Below are positions 24,240-33,421 of a DNA stretch of 58,999 nucleotides, piece after piece (positions within the stretch are counted from its first letter, which is position 1; each line of letters starts with the position of its first letter). The stretch spans positions 11,631-70,629 of the forward strand of contig DPHD01000077.1 in the NCBI GenBank assembly GCA_003523085.1, written 5' to 3'. Position numbers and translations under genes: made by a program. Origin of the DNA: Oceanospirillaceae bacterium. Lineage in GTDB: Bacteria; Pseudomonadota; Gammaproteobacteria; Pseudomonadales; Balneatricaceae. The notes below the pieces were generated by a model. That model saw nothing but the letters and a program-made list of their open reading frames with translations, had not been told where the DNA came from and did not search any database.

Positions 24240-27200
24240 TTATTCTGTCTTAGTTCGAGTGGTCGCCATCAGCTGCTGTAAATTGGCGGCTTTGGGTTTA
24301 ACTAACCAGAACTTACTCACATAATCTTCAAAATGCTTGCTTAACTCTTTGCCCCAGCGGCTGCCAGTAGCCTCGAAGAAGTCAGCTAATATACCGCGTA
24401 AATAGCTGCGGTATTCTTCCATGTCTTCGCCACGAATACGGTGAATTTCCACCAACTCGCTGTTGTATTTGTCTACAAAAGTGCGATCTAGATCTAACAC
24501 AAAAGCAAAACCACCGGTCATACCGGCACCAAAGTTATACCCTGTGTTGCCCAATACGGTCACTACACCACCGGTCATGTATTCACAACAATGGTCGCCA
24601 GCGCCTTCGATAACGGCGTGGGCACCCGAGTTACGCACGGCAAAACGTTCGCCCGCACAACCGGCAGCCATTACGCTACCGCCTGTGGCGCCATACAAGC
24701 AGGTATTGCCCATAATAGAAGTCACGTTAGACTTAAAGCTGGAACCTTTAGGTGGGTAGAGAACCAGCTTACCACCGGCCATACCCTTGCCTACGTAATC
24801 GTTGGCGTCTCCTTCTAGGTACATATTTAAGCCGCCGGCATTCCACACACCAAAGCTTAAGCCTGCTATACCCTTAAGGTAAACTTCTAGTGGCTGGCCC
24901 GACATGCCCTGATTGCCGTGTTGCTTGGCGATGGCACCAGAAACGCGAGCACCTACTGAGCGGTCACAATTGGTAATGTTAAACTCATACTTGCCACCCT
25001 TTGCATGGGCAATGGCATCAGACATTGCGTCAAACATGCGTTGGTTCATTGCACCCGGGTCGTACGGATGGTTGCGGCTCACCTGACAGGTATTAGGCTG
25101 ATCTGGCGCAATGCCCGCTTGACTGAGTAACGGTGATAAGTCTAAATTACGTTGTTTGTTAGTCACGCCTGCAGAGGTTTCTAGCAGCTCGGTATGACCC
25201 ACCAACTCTTCAATGCTGCGCACGCCTAACTGCGCCATAACTTCGCGGGTTTCTTCGGCAATAAAGGTGAATAAGTGTTTCACCATTTCTACGGTGCCAC
25301 GGAAGTGATGATCACGTAATTGTTGGTTCTGTGTAGCGACACCCGTAGCACAGTTGTTAAGGTGGCAAATACGCAGATACTTACAACCTAAAGCCACCAT
25401 AGGTAGGGTACCAAAACCAAAGCTCTCGGCACCGAGTAAGGCCGCCTTGACGACATCAAGGCCGGTCTTTAGACCACCATCGGTTTGCACTCGCACTTTG
25501 CCACGCACACCATTGCCGCGTAGGGATTGGTGGGCATCAGCAAGGCCTAGTTCCCACGGCGAACCTGCATAACGGATAGAGGTCAGCGGGCTTGCTGCGG
25601 TACCGCCGTCGTAGCCAGAAATAGTAATCAAGTCGGCATAGGCCTTGGCCACACCGGAGGCAATGGTACCCACTCCTGGGCGCGAAACCAGCTTTACCGA
25701 AACCAAGGCTTCTGGGTTCACTTGCTTCAAGTCAAAAATTAGCTGTGCCAAATCTTCGATTGAATAAATATCGTGATGGGGCGGCGGTGAAATCAAGGTA
25801 ACACCGGGTACCGAATAGCGCAACGTAGCAATAAGGTCATTGACCTTGCCACCTGGTAGCTGGCCACCTTCACCGGGTTTAGCACCCTGGGCCACTTTAA
25901 TTTGCAACACTTCCGCGCTCGCAAGGTAGGCCGGCGTCACACCAAAACGACCAGACGCAATCTGCTTAATTTTAGAACGTTTGCTGGTGCCGTAACGGGC
26001 TGGATCTTCACCACCTTCGCCAGAGTTTGAGCGACCCCCCAGCTCGTTCATGGCCATAGCCAGTGCTTCGTGGGCCTCTGGCGACAAAGCGCCTAGCGAC
26101 ATGGCCGCACTATCAAAGCGTTTGAATATTTCGCTAACGGGCTCTACTTCGCTAACGTCAATGGCATTGGCTGGTTTAAGTTTTAGCAAGTCCCGTAAAG
26201 ACGCCACGCCACGCTCATTAACTAGTTTGGCGTACTTTTTGTACACCTCATAGTCGCCGGTTTGTACGGCAGTTTGCACCGTAGTCACGACGTCAGGGTT
26301 ATAGGCGTGGTACTCACCGCCGTGCACATATTTAAGTAATCCACCTTGCTGAATAGACTTGCGCTCTACCCAAGCCTCAGCAGCCAAAGCCGCCTGATCT
26401 TGTTCAAAGTCGGTGAAGCTAGCCCCTTCAATGCGGCTGGCAACGCCGTGAAAACATAGGTCTACCACTTTACTGTGCACACCAATGGCTTCAAATAACT
26501 GTGCACCACGGTAGGAGGCGATGGTGGATATACCCATCTTGGACATGATCTTTAGGAGACCCTTGTTGATGCCTTTACGGTAGGCCTTGTGACAGTCTGT
26601 CGGGTCACCAATAATTTCACCCGATGCCACCATGTCGTTGATGACACGATAGCTCAGGTAAGGGTATACCGCCGTCGCACCAAAACCGATCAATACCGCA
26701 AATTGGTGAGAATCACGGGCGCTGCCCGTATCTACCACAATATTAGCGTTACAACGTAAGCCTAGGTTAGTTAGATGGTGGTGTACTGCGCCGGTTGCCA
26801 TGGATGCAGGAATGGGCAATTTTCCTGCTTCAATATTGCGGTCACTTAACACCACAATGCCTTTACGGTTACGCACAGCTTCTGCGGCTTGCTCGCGTAC
26901 TGCATCGATGGCGGCCTCTAAACCAACAGCCGGGTCATAGTTAAGGTTAATGGAATGCACTCGAAAACCGGGTACATTCATATGCAACAAATCGGTGTAC
27001 TTGCTGGCCGACAATACAGGTGAACCCAACACAATGCGCTTAGCAAGCTCGGGACCTTCTTGGAAGATGTTGCGCTCGCGGCCCAGGCAGGTTTCCAACG
27101 ACATCACCACCGCTTCACGCAACGGATCGATAGGTGGGTTGGTCACTTGGGCAAATTGCTGACGGAAGTATTCATAGACAGAGCGCACACGGCTAGACAA

Positions 27201-28688
27201 TACGGCCATCGGCGTGTCGTCGCCCATAGAGCCTACCGCTTCTTGTGCATTTTCGGCTAGGGGACGAATCACCTGATCGCGCTCTTCAGCGGTGACCTGG
27301 TACATCTTCATATGCTGCTTCAGCTGGGTTTCGCTAAAGTCGTCAAAACATTGCTCTTCTTCTAACGTGCCCTCTAAGCGAATGGCTGATTTACGCAACC
27401 ATTTTTTATAGGGCTGGGACGCCTTAAGTCGATCATCGATATCTTTGGTGTGCATCACCTCACCAGTGTGGGTATCCACGGCCAAAATCTGACCTGGCCC
27501 AACACGGCCCTTAGCCACCACATCTAGCGGATCATATTCAAAGGTACCAATTTCCGATGCCGTCACTAGATAATCGTCTTTGGTCATGACCCACCGCGAT
27601 GGACGCAAACCATTTCGGTCTAATAAACACACGGCGTAACGGCCAGTATTTAGCACCATGCCCGCCGGACCGTCCCATGCTTCCATATGCATGGAGTTGT
27701 ATTCGTAGAACGCCCTTAATTCGGGGTCCATCAACTCATCATTTTGCCATGCTGGCGGCATGATTAAGCGTAGGGCGCGGAATACGTCCATGCCCCCCAA
27801 CACCATTAGCTCCAGCATATTGTCCATGCTGGAAGAATCTGACCCAGTGGTATTAACCACCCCTTCAAGCTCTTGAAGTTCAGGAATGAGCGGCGTCGAC
27901 AACACGTTTTGGCGCGCTTTAGCCCAATTACGGTTGCCTTCAATGGTGTTGATTTCGCCGTTGTGAGCTAAGAATCGAAACGGTTGCGCTAACGGCCAGC
28001 GCGGCAAGGTGTTGGTAGAAAAACGCTGATGGAAGGTACAAATGGCGGTGGCGAGTGTTGGGTCACCCAAGTCTTGGTAAAATACCGGCAAATCCACCGG
28101 CATCATTAGGCCTTTGTACGACACCACACGATGGGACAAACTACACACGTAAAACTCGGTGTCAGCCTTGAGTGCAAACATGGTGGTTTTGCGGGCCACT
28201 AACAAACGTGCTTCTAGTAATTCGCCTCGCAGGTCAGCACTGTTGACAAACACTTGCTCAATACGCGGCTGGCAATCGGCACCAATAGGGCCCAAGCAAG
28301 AGGCATCAACCGGCACTTCGCGCCAGCCTACGACTTCTAAGCCATTGTCTTCAATGGCTTGATTTAGAATATTGCGAGAGTGGGCCGCTTTATCTTCATC
28401 TTGCGATAAAAACACCATGCCCACACCGTAGGACTCGGTCAGTTCTTCAGAAAAATTATCCAAAGCCACTTGGCGCATAAAATCGTCGGGCATTTGTAAC
28501 AACAAGCCACAGCCATCACCCGTCTTGCCGTCGGCAGCAATGCCGCCACGGTGGGTCATACAGGTTAACGACTCAATGGCTTTTTGCAATAAGTCATGAC
28601 TAGGATCACCATGCATGTGGGCAATAAGCCCGAAGCCACAGTTATCTTTAAATTCTTTGGGGTTAAAAAAGCCAGCGTTCATCGGCAT
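24240..28688 (-). CDS. gltB: Glutamate synthase (NADPH) large subunit
   Basis: 1482 residues, full length. The class II glutamine amidotransferase nucleophile is C17 (DNCGFGLIAH), exposed after removal of a 16-residue propeptide. The central FMN/2-oxoglutarate synthase domain has KPGEGGQLPG and GYDGGTAASP, the Fe-S cysteines follow in the CHLNNCATGVATQ region, and the C-terminal beta-helix has repeated GG(V/S) turns. It makes two glutamates from glutamine and 2-oxoglutarate. Transcription runs into gltD. The 250 bp upstream contain palindromes described separately. Confidence 0.99.
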   Translation of the reverse strand: MPMNAGFFNPKEFKDNCGFGLIAHMHGDPSHDLLQKAIESLTCMTHRGGIAADGKTGDGCGLLLQMPDDFMRQVALDNFSEELTESYGVGMVFLSQDEDKAAHSRNILNQAIEDNGLEVVGWREVPVDASCLGPIGADCQPRIEQVFVNSADLRGELLEARLLVARKTTMFALKADTEFYVCSLSHRVVSYKGLMMPVDLPVFYQDLGDPTLATAICTFHQRFSTNTLPRWPLAQPFRFLAHNGEINTIEGNRNWAKARQNVLSTPLIPELQELEGVVNTTGSDSSSMDNMLELMVLGGMDVFRALRLIMPPAWQNDELMDPELRAFYEYNSMHMEAWDGPAGMVLNTGRYAVCLLDRNGLRPSRWVMTKDDYLVTASEIGTFEYDPLDVVAKGRVGPGQILAVDTHTGEVMHTKDIDDRLKASQPYKKWLRKSAIRLEGTLEEEQCFDDFSETQLKQHMKMYQVTAEERDQVIRPLAENAQEAVGSMGDDTPMAVLSSRVRSVYEYFRQQFAQVTNPPIDPLREAVVMSLETCLGRERNIFQEGPELAKRIVLGSPVLSASKYTDLLHMNVPGFRVHSINLNYDPAVGLEAAIDAVREQAAEAVRNRKGIVVLSDRNIEAGKLPIPASMATGAVHHHLTNLGLRCNANIVVDTGSARDSHQFAVLIGFGATAVYPYLSYRVINDMVASGEIIGDPTDCHKAYRKGINKGLLKIMSKMGISTIASYRGAQLFEAIGVHSKVVDLCFHGVASRIEGASFTDFEQDQAALAAEAWVERKSIQQGGLLKYVHGGEYHAYNPDVVTTVQTAVQTGDYEVYKKYAKLVNERGVASLRDLLKLKPANAIDVSEVEPVSEIFKRFDSAAMSLGALSPEAHEALAMAMNELGGRSNSGEGGEDPARYGTSKRSKIKQIASGRFGVTPAYLASAEVLQIKVAQGAKPGEGGQLPGGKVNDLIATLRYSVPGVTLISPPPHHDIYSIEDLAQLIFDLKQVNPEALVSVKLVSRPGVGTIASGVAKAYADLITISGYDGGTAASPLTSIRYAGSPWELGLADAHQSLRGNGVRGKVRVQTDGGLKTGLDVVKAALLGAESFGFGTLPMVALGCKYLRICHLNNCATGVATQNQQLRDHHFRGTVEMVKHLFTFIAEETREVMAQLGVRSIEELVGHTELLETSAGVTNKQRNLDLSPLLSQAGIAPDQPNTCQVSRNHPYDPGAMNQRMFDAMSDAIAHAKGGKYEFNITNCDRSVGARVSGAIAKQHGNQGMSGQPLEVYLKGIAGLSFGVWNAGGLNMYLEGDANDYVGKGMAGGKLVLYPPKGSSFKSNVTSIMGNTCLYGATGGSVMAAGCAGERFAVRNSGAHAVIEGAGDHCCEYMTGGVVTVLGNTGYNFGAGMTGGFAFVLDLDRTFVDKYNSELVEIHRIRGEDMEEYRSYLRGILADFFEATGSRWGKELSKHFEDYVSKFWLVKPKAANLQQLMATTRTKTE

Positions 28689-28733
28689 CTCTCTCGCTAA
28701 TCTGGCAAACCATTTTGGCTGCCCTAGGTATTA

Positions 28734-28817
28734 ACAAGTGTCACTCATGCATAACAAACTAAAACAAGCATCAGCAGGACACTTGTCGTAATTAAAAACC
28801 CTTATAAGGGCTTATAA
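28734..28817 (-). promoter_or_regulatory. Inverted repeats in the gltB upstream region
   Basis: Perfect 9-bp arms ACAAGTGTC (28734-28742) and GACACTTGT (28778-28786) flank a 35-nt interval that holds shorter ATGC/GCAT arms. Just upstream of gltB transcription lies a 12-bp perfect palindrome CCCTTATAAGGG (28799-28810), nested with TTATAAG/CTTATAA (28802-28817). They sit 46 to 130 bp before the gltB ATG. I see no clear promoter hexamers, so the role is unassigned. Confidence 0.4.
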
Positions 28818-28938
28818 ATATATTGAATCAACAAATGGACGAATATCCTACCTGAGAACTGCGCTGCAAACAAATATTTTGGGTATTTGGTGGATAAATA
28901 CCTGCACAATAGCCGACGATCGCTACATTTTGTCAAAG

Positions 28939-30465
28939 TTATTCAACGCTAGTGTTGAATTTATCGCGAATCTGTTGCTGAATCTTCAACACCTGACGCG
29001 GCCAAGGTTGCTGGTTGCGCAAAGCCAGAGGCAACGCCTTAATGGCATCACGAGCCGCGCCACTGTTTTGGTAATCACCTACCAATAAGATATACCACGG
29101 CGCATTGCCACGCTCAAGTTGTAGCACATAGTAAGGCTGTTGCAACTTATGCTGTGTCAAAAAAGCTTCTAATGTAGGCTCTAAACGCGCCCCTAACACT
29201 TGCAAACTAAAGTGCTGTGGCGACACCTTCATTAGTGCTGCATAACCATACGCATGCTGGCTAATGGACGTCGCTTGGGGCCAAGCGGGCAACACTGGCG
29301 CCGCGCTGGCAGCAGGTTCAGGCACTGCAACCACCACTGGCGCGATTTCTGCCACAGGCGGTAAGTTTGGCTCAGGCTGCAGTTCGGGCTGCAAACTCAC
29401 ATTGGCCGATGGCGTAGACAGCTCGATCGGCTCTAGGGGAGGCAAGGCTTGGGCGATCGGCTCGTTCAAAAGGTCAGGGTCAGGGGCAGCCTCAACATCG
29501 ACCTCCACGACCTCGACCACTGTTGCCAGCTGCGGTAGGTCTATGGGCGCCCGCGTCGAGTCGGTGACATAGTTAAACACCCATATACCTGCTAACAGGC
29601 ATACCACCACAATGGTGGCGGCAATATGCATGATCGGCAATCCCGTTTGCTGCACAAAGCCACCTTTATGCAAGGCTTTATTAGCCAGCATATTCAGGTA
29701 GCCGGGGTTGCCTTGAGCCAACTGGTGTAATTGCAACAACTGGATGGGGGCTAAGCCCTGACCCTGGGCTATACCCATAATTTGTAATCGTTGACGCAGG
29801 TAATCGGCACTTTCTTCTTGGCTAAATGGCGCCAAAACTAAATGATAAAAGCGTTCTTGGCGCATTTCGGTGAACTGAGGGGCTTCGATACGCTCCACCA
29901 AACTTTGATCGGCGCACAAAATAACGTGCGGGCGCGAATCCACTTTGGCACTTCTGGGCAACAAGTTAGCTAACAATTCCAAGGCGTCGTCGTCTAACCA
30001 ATGTGCATCGTCCACCACCAACAGCAACACTTGCTCGTCTCGGGTGAGCTCTTGGGCCAGCTCTTGAATGGCAAGGATAGACGCCTCAAGGCTCGCATGA
30101 TTAGGTAGTTGCACGGGTAATTGCTGGACCAATTGACGAATGATCCAAGCCGCAGAGACGGTCTCATTTAAGGCCAGGTGGACAATGCAGGCATCGGCAG
30201 GCTGCACCCGTAAAAACTGGTCTATAAAAGTGCTCTTACCGGCACCCGTTGCTGCCGTAACCAATACTAAGTAATCTGAAAAGTGGCTCAAATGCAGTAA
30301 TGTGTCGAGCTGGCGACCACGTGCCTTCGCTTGATACTCGAAGCTCATCAAGCTGATCGACTGATGGTCGTCTTCTTGCTGTTCCAATTGACGCATGTAG
30401 GCGCCATAGGCGGCGACCAAGCTGGAGGCCGTATTGGATGCTGGCACTGCGCCGGAATAACTCAT
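28939..30465 (-). CDS. damX: DamX-like protein: AAA ATPase domain plus SPOR domain
   Basis: 508 residues. The N-terminal AAA domain has Walker A (TGAGKSTF, about 73-80) and Walker B (LLLVVDDAHWLDDDAL). A single membrane helix lies near 280-302, then an acidic proline-rich linker and a C-terminal SPOR domain (HFSLQVLGARL...YYVLQLERGNAPWYILLVGDY) that binds denuded glycan at the septum. It is encoded after aroK-aroB, as damX is in E. coli. The AAA plus SPOR combination is the Pseudomonas-type form. Confidence 0.9.
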   Translation of the reverse strand: MSYSGAVPASNTASSLVAAYGAYMRQLEQQEDDHQSISLMSFEYQAKARGRQLDTLLHLSHFSDYLVLVTAATGAGKSTFIDQFLRVQPADACIVHLALNETVSAAWIIRQLVQQLPVQLPNHASLEASILAIQELAQELTRDEQVLLLVVDDAHWLDDDALELLANLLPRSAKVDSRPHVILCADQSLVERIEAPQFTEMRQERFYHLVLAPFSQEESADYLRQRLQIMGIAQGQGLAPIQLLQLHQLAQGNPGYLNMLANKALHKGGFVQQTGLPIMHIAATIVVVCLLAGIWVFNYVTDSTRAPIDLPQLATVVEVVEVDVEAAPDPDLLNEPIAQALPPLEPIELSTPSANVSLQPELQPEPNLPPVAEIAPVVVAVPEPAASAAPVLPAWPQATSISQHAYGYAALMKVSPQHFSLQVLGARLEPTLEAFLTQHKLQQPYYVLQLERGNAPWYILLVGDYQNSGAARDAIKALPLALRNQQPWPRQVLKIQQQIRDKFNTSVE

Positions 30466-30471
30466 AGGGCC

Positions 30472-31581
30472 CTAGCAGACCGATTGGTGGCTAAGGGTTT
30501 GATGTAACAGCTCAGAACTGAACTCGGAGGTAACAACAGCAGCACCGAGTTGCTCTAACAAGATCAGCCGAATGGTGCCATCGGTGACTTTTTTGTCAAC
30601 TTGCATATGTTGTAAATAATCATTCGCTGCCATTTGATCCGGCCCCCACAAGGGTAATCCAGAGGCTTCCAACAAGCGGCTAATACGCTCCACCGTAGGC
30701 CAATCTATCCACCCTAGACGATGGGACAAGTCGGCGGCCATGGCCATACCAGCACCCACGGCTTCACCGTGTAACCACTGTCCATAACCCATTTGCGTTT
30801 CAACTGCGTGGCCAAAGGTGTGGCCAAAATTAAGCAATGCTCGACGGCCTTGTTCGCGTTCATCATCAGCCACAATTTCAGCCTTACAGGCGCATGATCG
30901 GTAAATGGCTTGACTGATTAACGCAGGCTCCAACTGTTTAAGCTGTTCAATATTAAGGCTTAGCCACTCGAAAAAAGACGCATCGGCAATGAGGCCGTAC
31001 TTAATGACTTCGGCAAGGCCTGCAGACAATTCCCGTGCCGGTAAAGTGGCCAGGCTCTGGGTGTCGATGAGCACACATTGGGGCTGATGAAAGGCCCCAA
31101 TCATATTTTTACCCAAGGGGTGGTTAACACCGGTTTTACCACCCACAGAGGAGTCCACTTGTGACAACAAAGTGGTAGGCACTTGAATAAAATTCACCCC
31201 CCGTTGATAGGCGGCTGCAGCAAAACCTGTCATGTCGCCAATGACGCCGCCACCTAAAGCGATCAAGGTGGTGGTACGATTGTGGCGTTGCTGTAAGAGG
31301 TGGTCAAACACCAAACTCACGGTATCTAAATGTTTGTGCTGTTCGCCGTCTTCCAACACCAAGCGATCTAACTGCAAACCTTCAATTTGCAAGCTCTCTA
31401 AACCCGCAATCAAGGTGTCTAAATACAACGCTGCAACAGTGGTATTGGTGACCACCAATATTTGCTTGCCAGCAATATGCGGGGCCAATAACTGCGGCTG
31501 CCGCAACAACCCGCTGCCAATATAGATGGGGTAACTTCGATCGCCTAAATCTACCGTGAGTGTTTGGTGTGTGTGGGTCAT
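30472..31581 (-). CDS. aroB: 3-dehydroquinate synthase
   Basis: 369 residues. The family signatures are ALGGGVIGDMTGFAAAAYQRG, QVPTTLLSQVDSSVGGKTGVN and LNFGHTFGHAVE with its metal-binding histidines. It converts DAHP to 3-dehydroquinate, the second step of the shikimate pathway. It lies 15 bp after aroK and 6 bp before damX. Confidence 0.98.
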   Translation of the reverse strand: MTHTHQTLTVDLGDRSYPIYIGSGLLRQPQLLAPHIAGKQILVVTNTTVAALYLDTLIAGLESLQIEGLQLDRLVLEDGEQHKHLDTVSLVFDHLLQQRHNRTTTLIALGGGVIGDMTGFAAAAYQRGVNFIQVPTTLLSQVDSSVGGKTGVNHPLGKNMIGAFHQPQCVLIDTQSLATLPARELSAGLAEVIKYGLIADASFFEWLSLNIEQLKQLEPALISQAIYRSCACKAEIVADDEREQGRRALLNFGHTFGHAVETQMGYGQWLHGEAVGAGMAMAADLSHRLGWIDWPTVERISRLLEASGLPLWGPDQMAANDYLQHMQVDKKVTDGTIRLILLEQLGAAVVTSEFSSELLHQTLSHQSVC

Positions 31582-31596
31582 GGCCTGGGCTCTAGC

Positions 31597-32112
31597 CTAC
31601 AAAGCACGAATGGCTTCTATTTGTTTGATAATCTCTGCCACTAACAAACGAGGATTTTGAGCGCCCGTGGCGACCTGAATGTCGGCAGTTTCTTCGTACA
31701 GCGCATGACGGCTAGCAAATAGGTCGCGTAACACTTGTTCTGGGTCTTCATTTTGTAACAGCGGCCGGTTCTTGTCTTTAGACGTACGCTCAAGCTGCTG
31801 CTCTACCGTAGCAAACAAATACACCACCGTGCCACGGGCTGACAGGTGCTGGCGATTTTCTGCCGATTCAACCGCACCACCACCTGTAGCCATCACCAAA
31901 TCTCGCTGCTGAGACAACTCGGCAATCATATTGGCTTCGCGTTTGCGAAAACCGGCTTCGCCTTCAACATCAAAGATCCAAGGGATGTCTGCGCCAGACC
32001 TTTCTTCTATTTCCCTGTCTGTATCTAAGAAGTCTAATTTAAGTTCACGAGCAAGTTGCCGCCCGATAGTGCTTTTCCCAGCACCCATGGGGCCAATTAA
32101 AAATATATTCAC
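31597..32112 (-). CDS. aroK: Shikimate kinase
   Basis: 171 residues from the GTG at 32112, which has AGGGA upstream. The open frame extends to an ATG at 32160, but that adds a cysteine-rich stretch foreign to the family. The Walker A is GPMGAGKST, shikimate binding is at DTDREIEERSG, and MATGGGAVES is conserved. It phosphorylates shikimate at the 3-OH. It is the first gene of aroK-aroB-damX with its own likely promoter. Confidence 0.97.
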   Translation of the reverse strand: MNIFLIGPMGAGKSTIGRQLARELKLDFLDTDREIEERSGADIPWIFDVEGEAGFRKREANMIAELSQQRDLVMATGGGAVESAENRQHLSARGTVVYLFATVEQQLERTSKDKNRPLLQNEDPEQVLRDLFASRHALYEETADIQVATGAQNPRLLVAEIIKQIEAIRAL

Positions 32113-32195
32113 CGTGGATTTCCCTGTTAATAAACAGCAACAACAAAACCCGGTCATCAAGAGCTTATTGCTCGCTGCCGGGTAGGATGCATTAA

Positions 32196-32224
32196 ATTAT
32201 GGGGATTAAGGTCAACTTAATCAA
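32196..32224 (-). promoter_or_regulatory. Putative promoter of aroK-aroB-damX
   Basis: Minus strand: TTGATT (32224-32219), a 17-bp spacer and CATAAT (32201-32196), 84 bp before the aroK GTG and just after the pilQ stop. Confidence 0.45.
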
Positions 32225-32230
32225 GGGTAA

Positions 32231-33421
32231 TCAAGGGTTAACTATCCGTGGAGTGACAAAAACCAAGAGCTCAAAACGTTCAGTGCCATGTTTGCGCCGC
32301 TGGAACCACTGGCCTACCAGTGGCAATCCGGCCAACAGCGGGTTAGACAGCAAACGGTCCAACTGCTGCTCATACAGTGCGCCACCCAATACCAGAGTTT
32401 GCCCAAGGCCCACCACGGCACGGGTTTTAAGGCGATGGGTATTGAGCGCAAGCTCGCCATTAGGCAACAAATCGCCAATCGAGTCTTGCATCACCAGCAA
32501 GTCTAATTGCACCTGTTGCTGCGGTAACACCCGAGGCGTCACAGTGAGCCCCAACACCGCCTGCTTCCAATGCTGTTGCTGACCTGCCTCAGTAGTCATG
32601 ACATACGGCACCTCCTGGCCTGTTTCAATGCTCCCTGTGTAGCCCTCCTGTACTAAAATTTGCGGCTGCGCTAAGGTAAGCATTTTACCACTGGCTTCTA
32701 GTGCCGCTAACTCTAGCTGCAACAACACATGGGCGCCTATCAAACCTAGCTGCAAACTGCCCCCCGTCGAATTAAACCCGAACCCAAGGTTAGCGCCTGG
32801 CGGCTTGACAGAAGTGTTGGCGCCATTGCCTAGGGCCCCAATGAAGTCTAACCCACTAGACTCACCTAAATCAGATTTTGCAATCACAATACGACCCTCT
32901 ATTAATAACTGATCCAGCGGCCGATCCAATTGGCGTATCACCTTGGTCAACTGCGCTGCCCGTGCAACCTCGTCGTAAATGAGCATTTGATGGGTGCGAG
33001 AGTCTGCTAACAACTGCCCCTGCGGCGACAATAATGCGGTAGCGTTTTGTAATGTTGAAAGCATGTCATCGGCCGCCACATAATTTAGCTTTACCCGCGT
33101 CATGGGCAACAAAGCCATGCTCGAGGCATCCCCCTCCTGCGACACTATTAAACCCTGCGCCGTGTGCTTGCAGGTGAGTGAAAAGCCGCTACAAATCAGT
33201 GCCAAACCTTTTTCTGGCTGAATTTGGTTAAACACCAAACTCACCTGAGTGTCGATGTCGTCTGCTACCACCAAATTAGTCTTTGCCGCCAAGGCGAGCT
33301 CATACAATACATCGGTGATCGGCACTTGGCGCACATCAATGTCGATGGGCTCAATGCCGTCACCGTGGCTTAAGCCAGCGGCCAGCACCAGCAACCACCA
33401 AGGGTTAATAAACCGCTTCAT
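32231..33421 (-). CDS. pilQ: Short PilQ/HofQ-type secretin
   Basis: 396 residues from ATG 33421, whose ATGA overlaps the previous stop. A signal peptide (WWLLVLAAGLSHG) is followed by an STN/secretin N-domain (IDIDVRQVPITDVLYELALAA...), a second N-domain, and the secretin barrel with SIETGQEVPYV, NPLLAGLPLVGQWF and ELLVFVTPRIV. It lacks the N-terminal AMIN domains of Pseudomonas PilQ and is closer in size to E. coli HofQ or Haemophilus ComE. It should form the outer-membrane pore for a type IV pilus or DNA-uptake pilus. Confidence 0.88.
   Translation of the reverse strand: MKRFINPWWLLVLAAGLSHGDGIEPIDIDVRQVPITDVLYELALAAKTNLVVADDIDTQVSLVFNQIQPEKGLALICSGFSLTCKHTAQGLIVSQEGDASSMALLPMTRVKLNYVAADDMLSTLQNATALLSPQGQLLADSRTHQMLIYDEVARAAQLTKVIRQLDRPLDQLLIEGRIVIAKSDLGESSGLDFIGALGNGANTSVKPPGANLGFGFNSTGGSLQLGLIGAHVLLQLELAALEASGKMLTLAQPQILVQEGYTGSIETGQEVPYVMTTEAGQQQHWKQAVLGLTVTPRVLPQQQVQLDLLVMQDSIGDLLPNGELALNTHRLKTRAVVGLGQTLVLGGALYEQQLDRLLSNPLLAGLPLVGQWFQRRKHGTERFELLVFVTPRIVNP

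Noticed and set aside
24463..28362. Several plus-strand ORFs of 60-100 codons inside gltB
   Set aside because: They are antisense shadows of a full-length, clearly conserved minus-strand gene and have no ribosome sites or recognisable domains.
32113..32160. Longer AroK N-terminus with a cysteine run
   Set aside because: It is absent from shikimate kinases. The GTG at 32112 has a ribosome site and gives the canonical start NIFLIGPMGAGKST.
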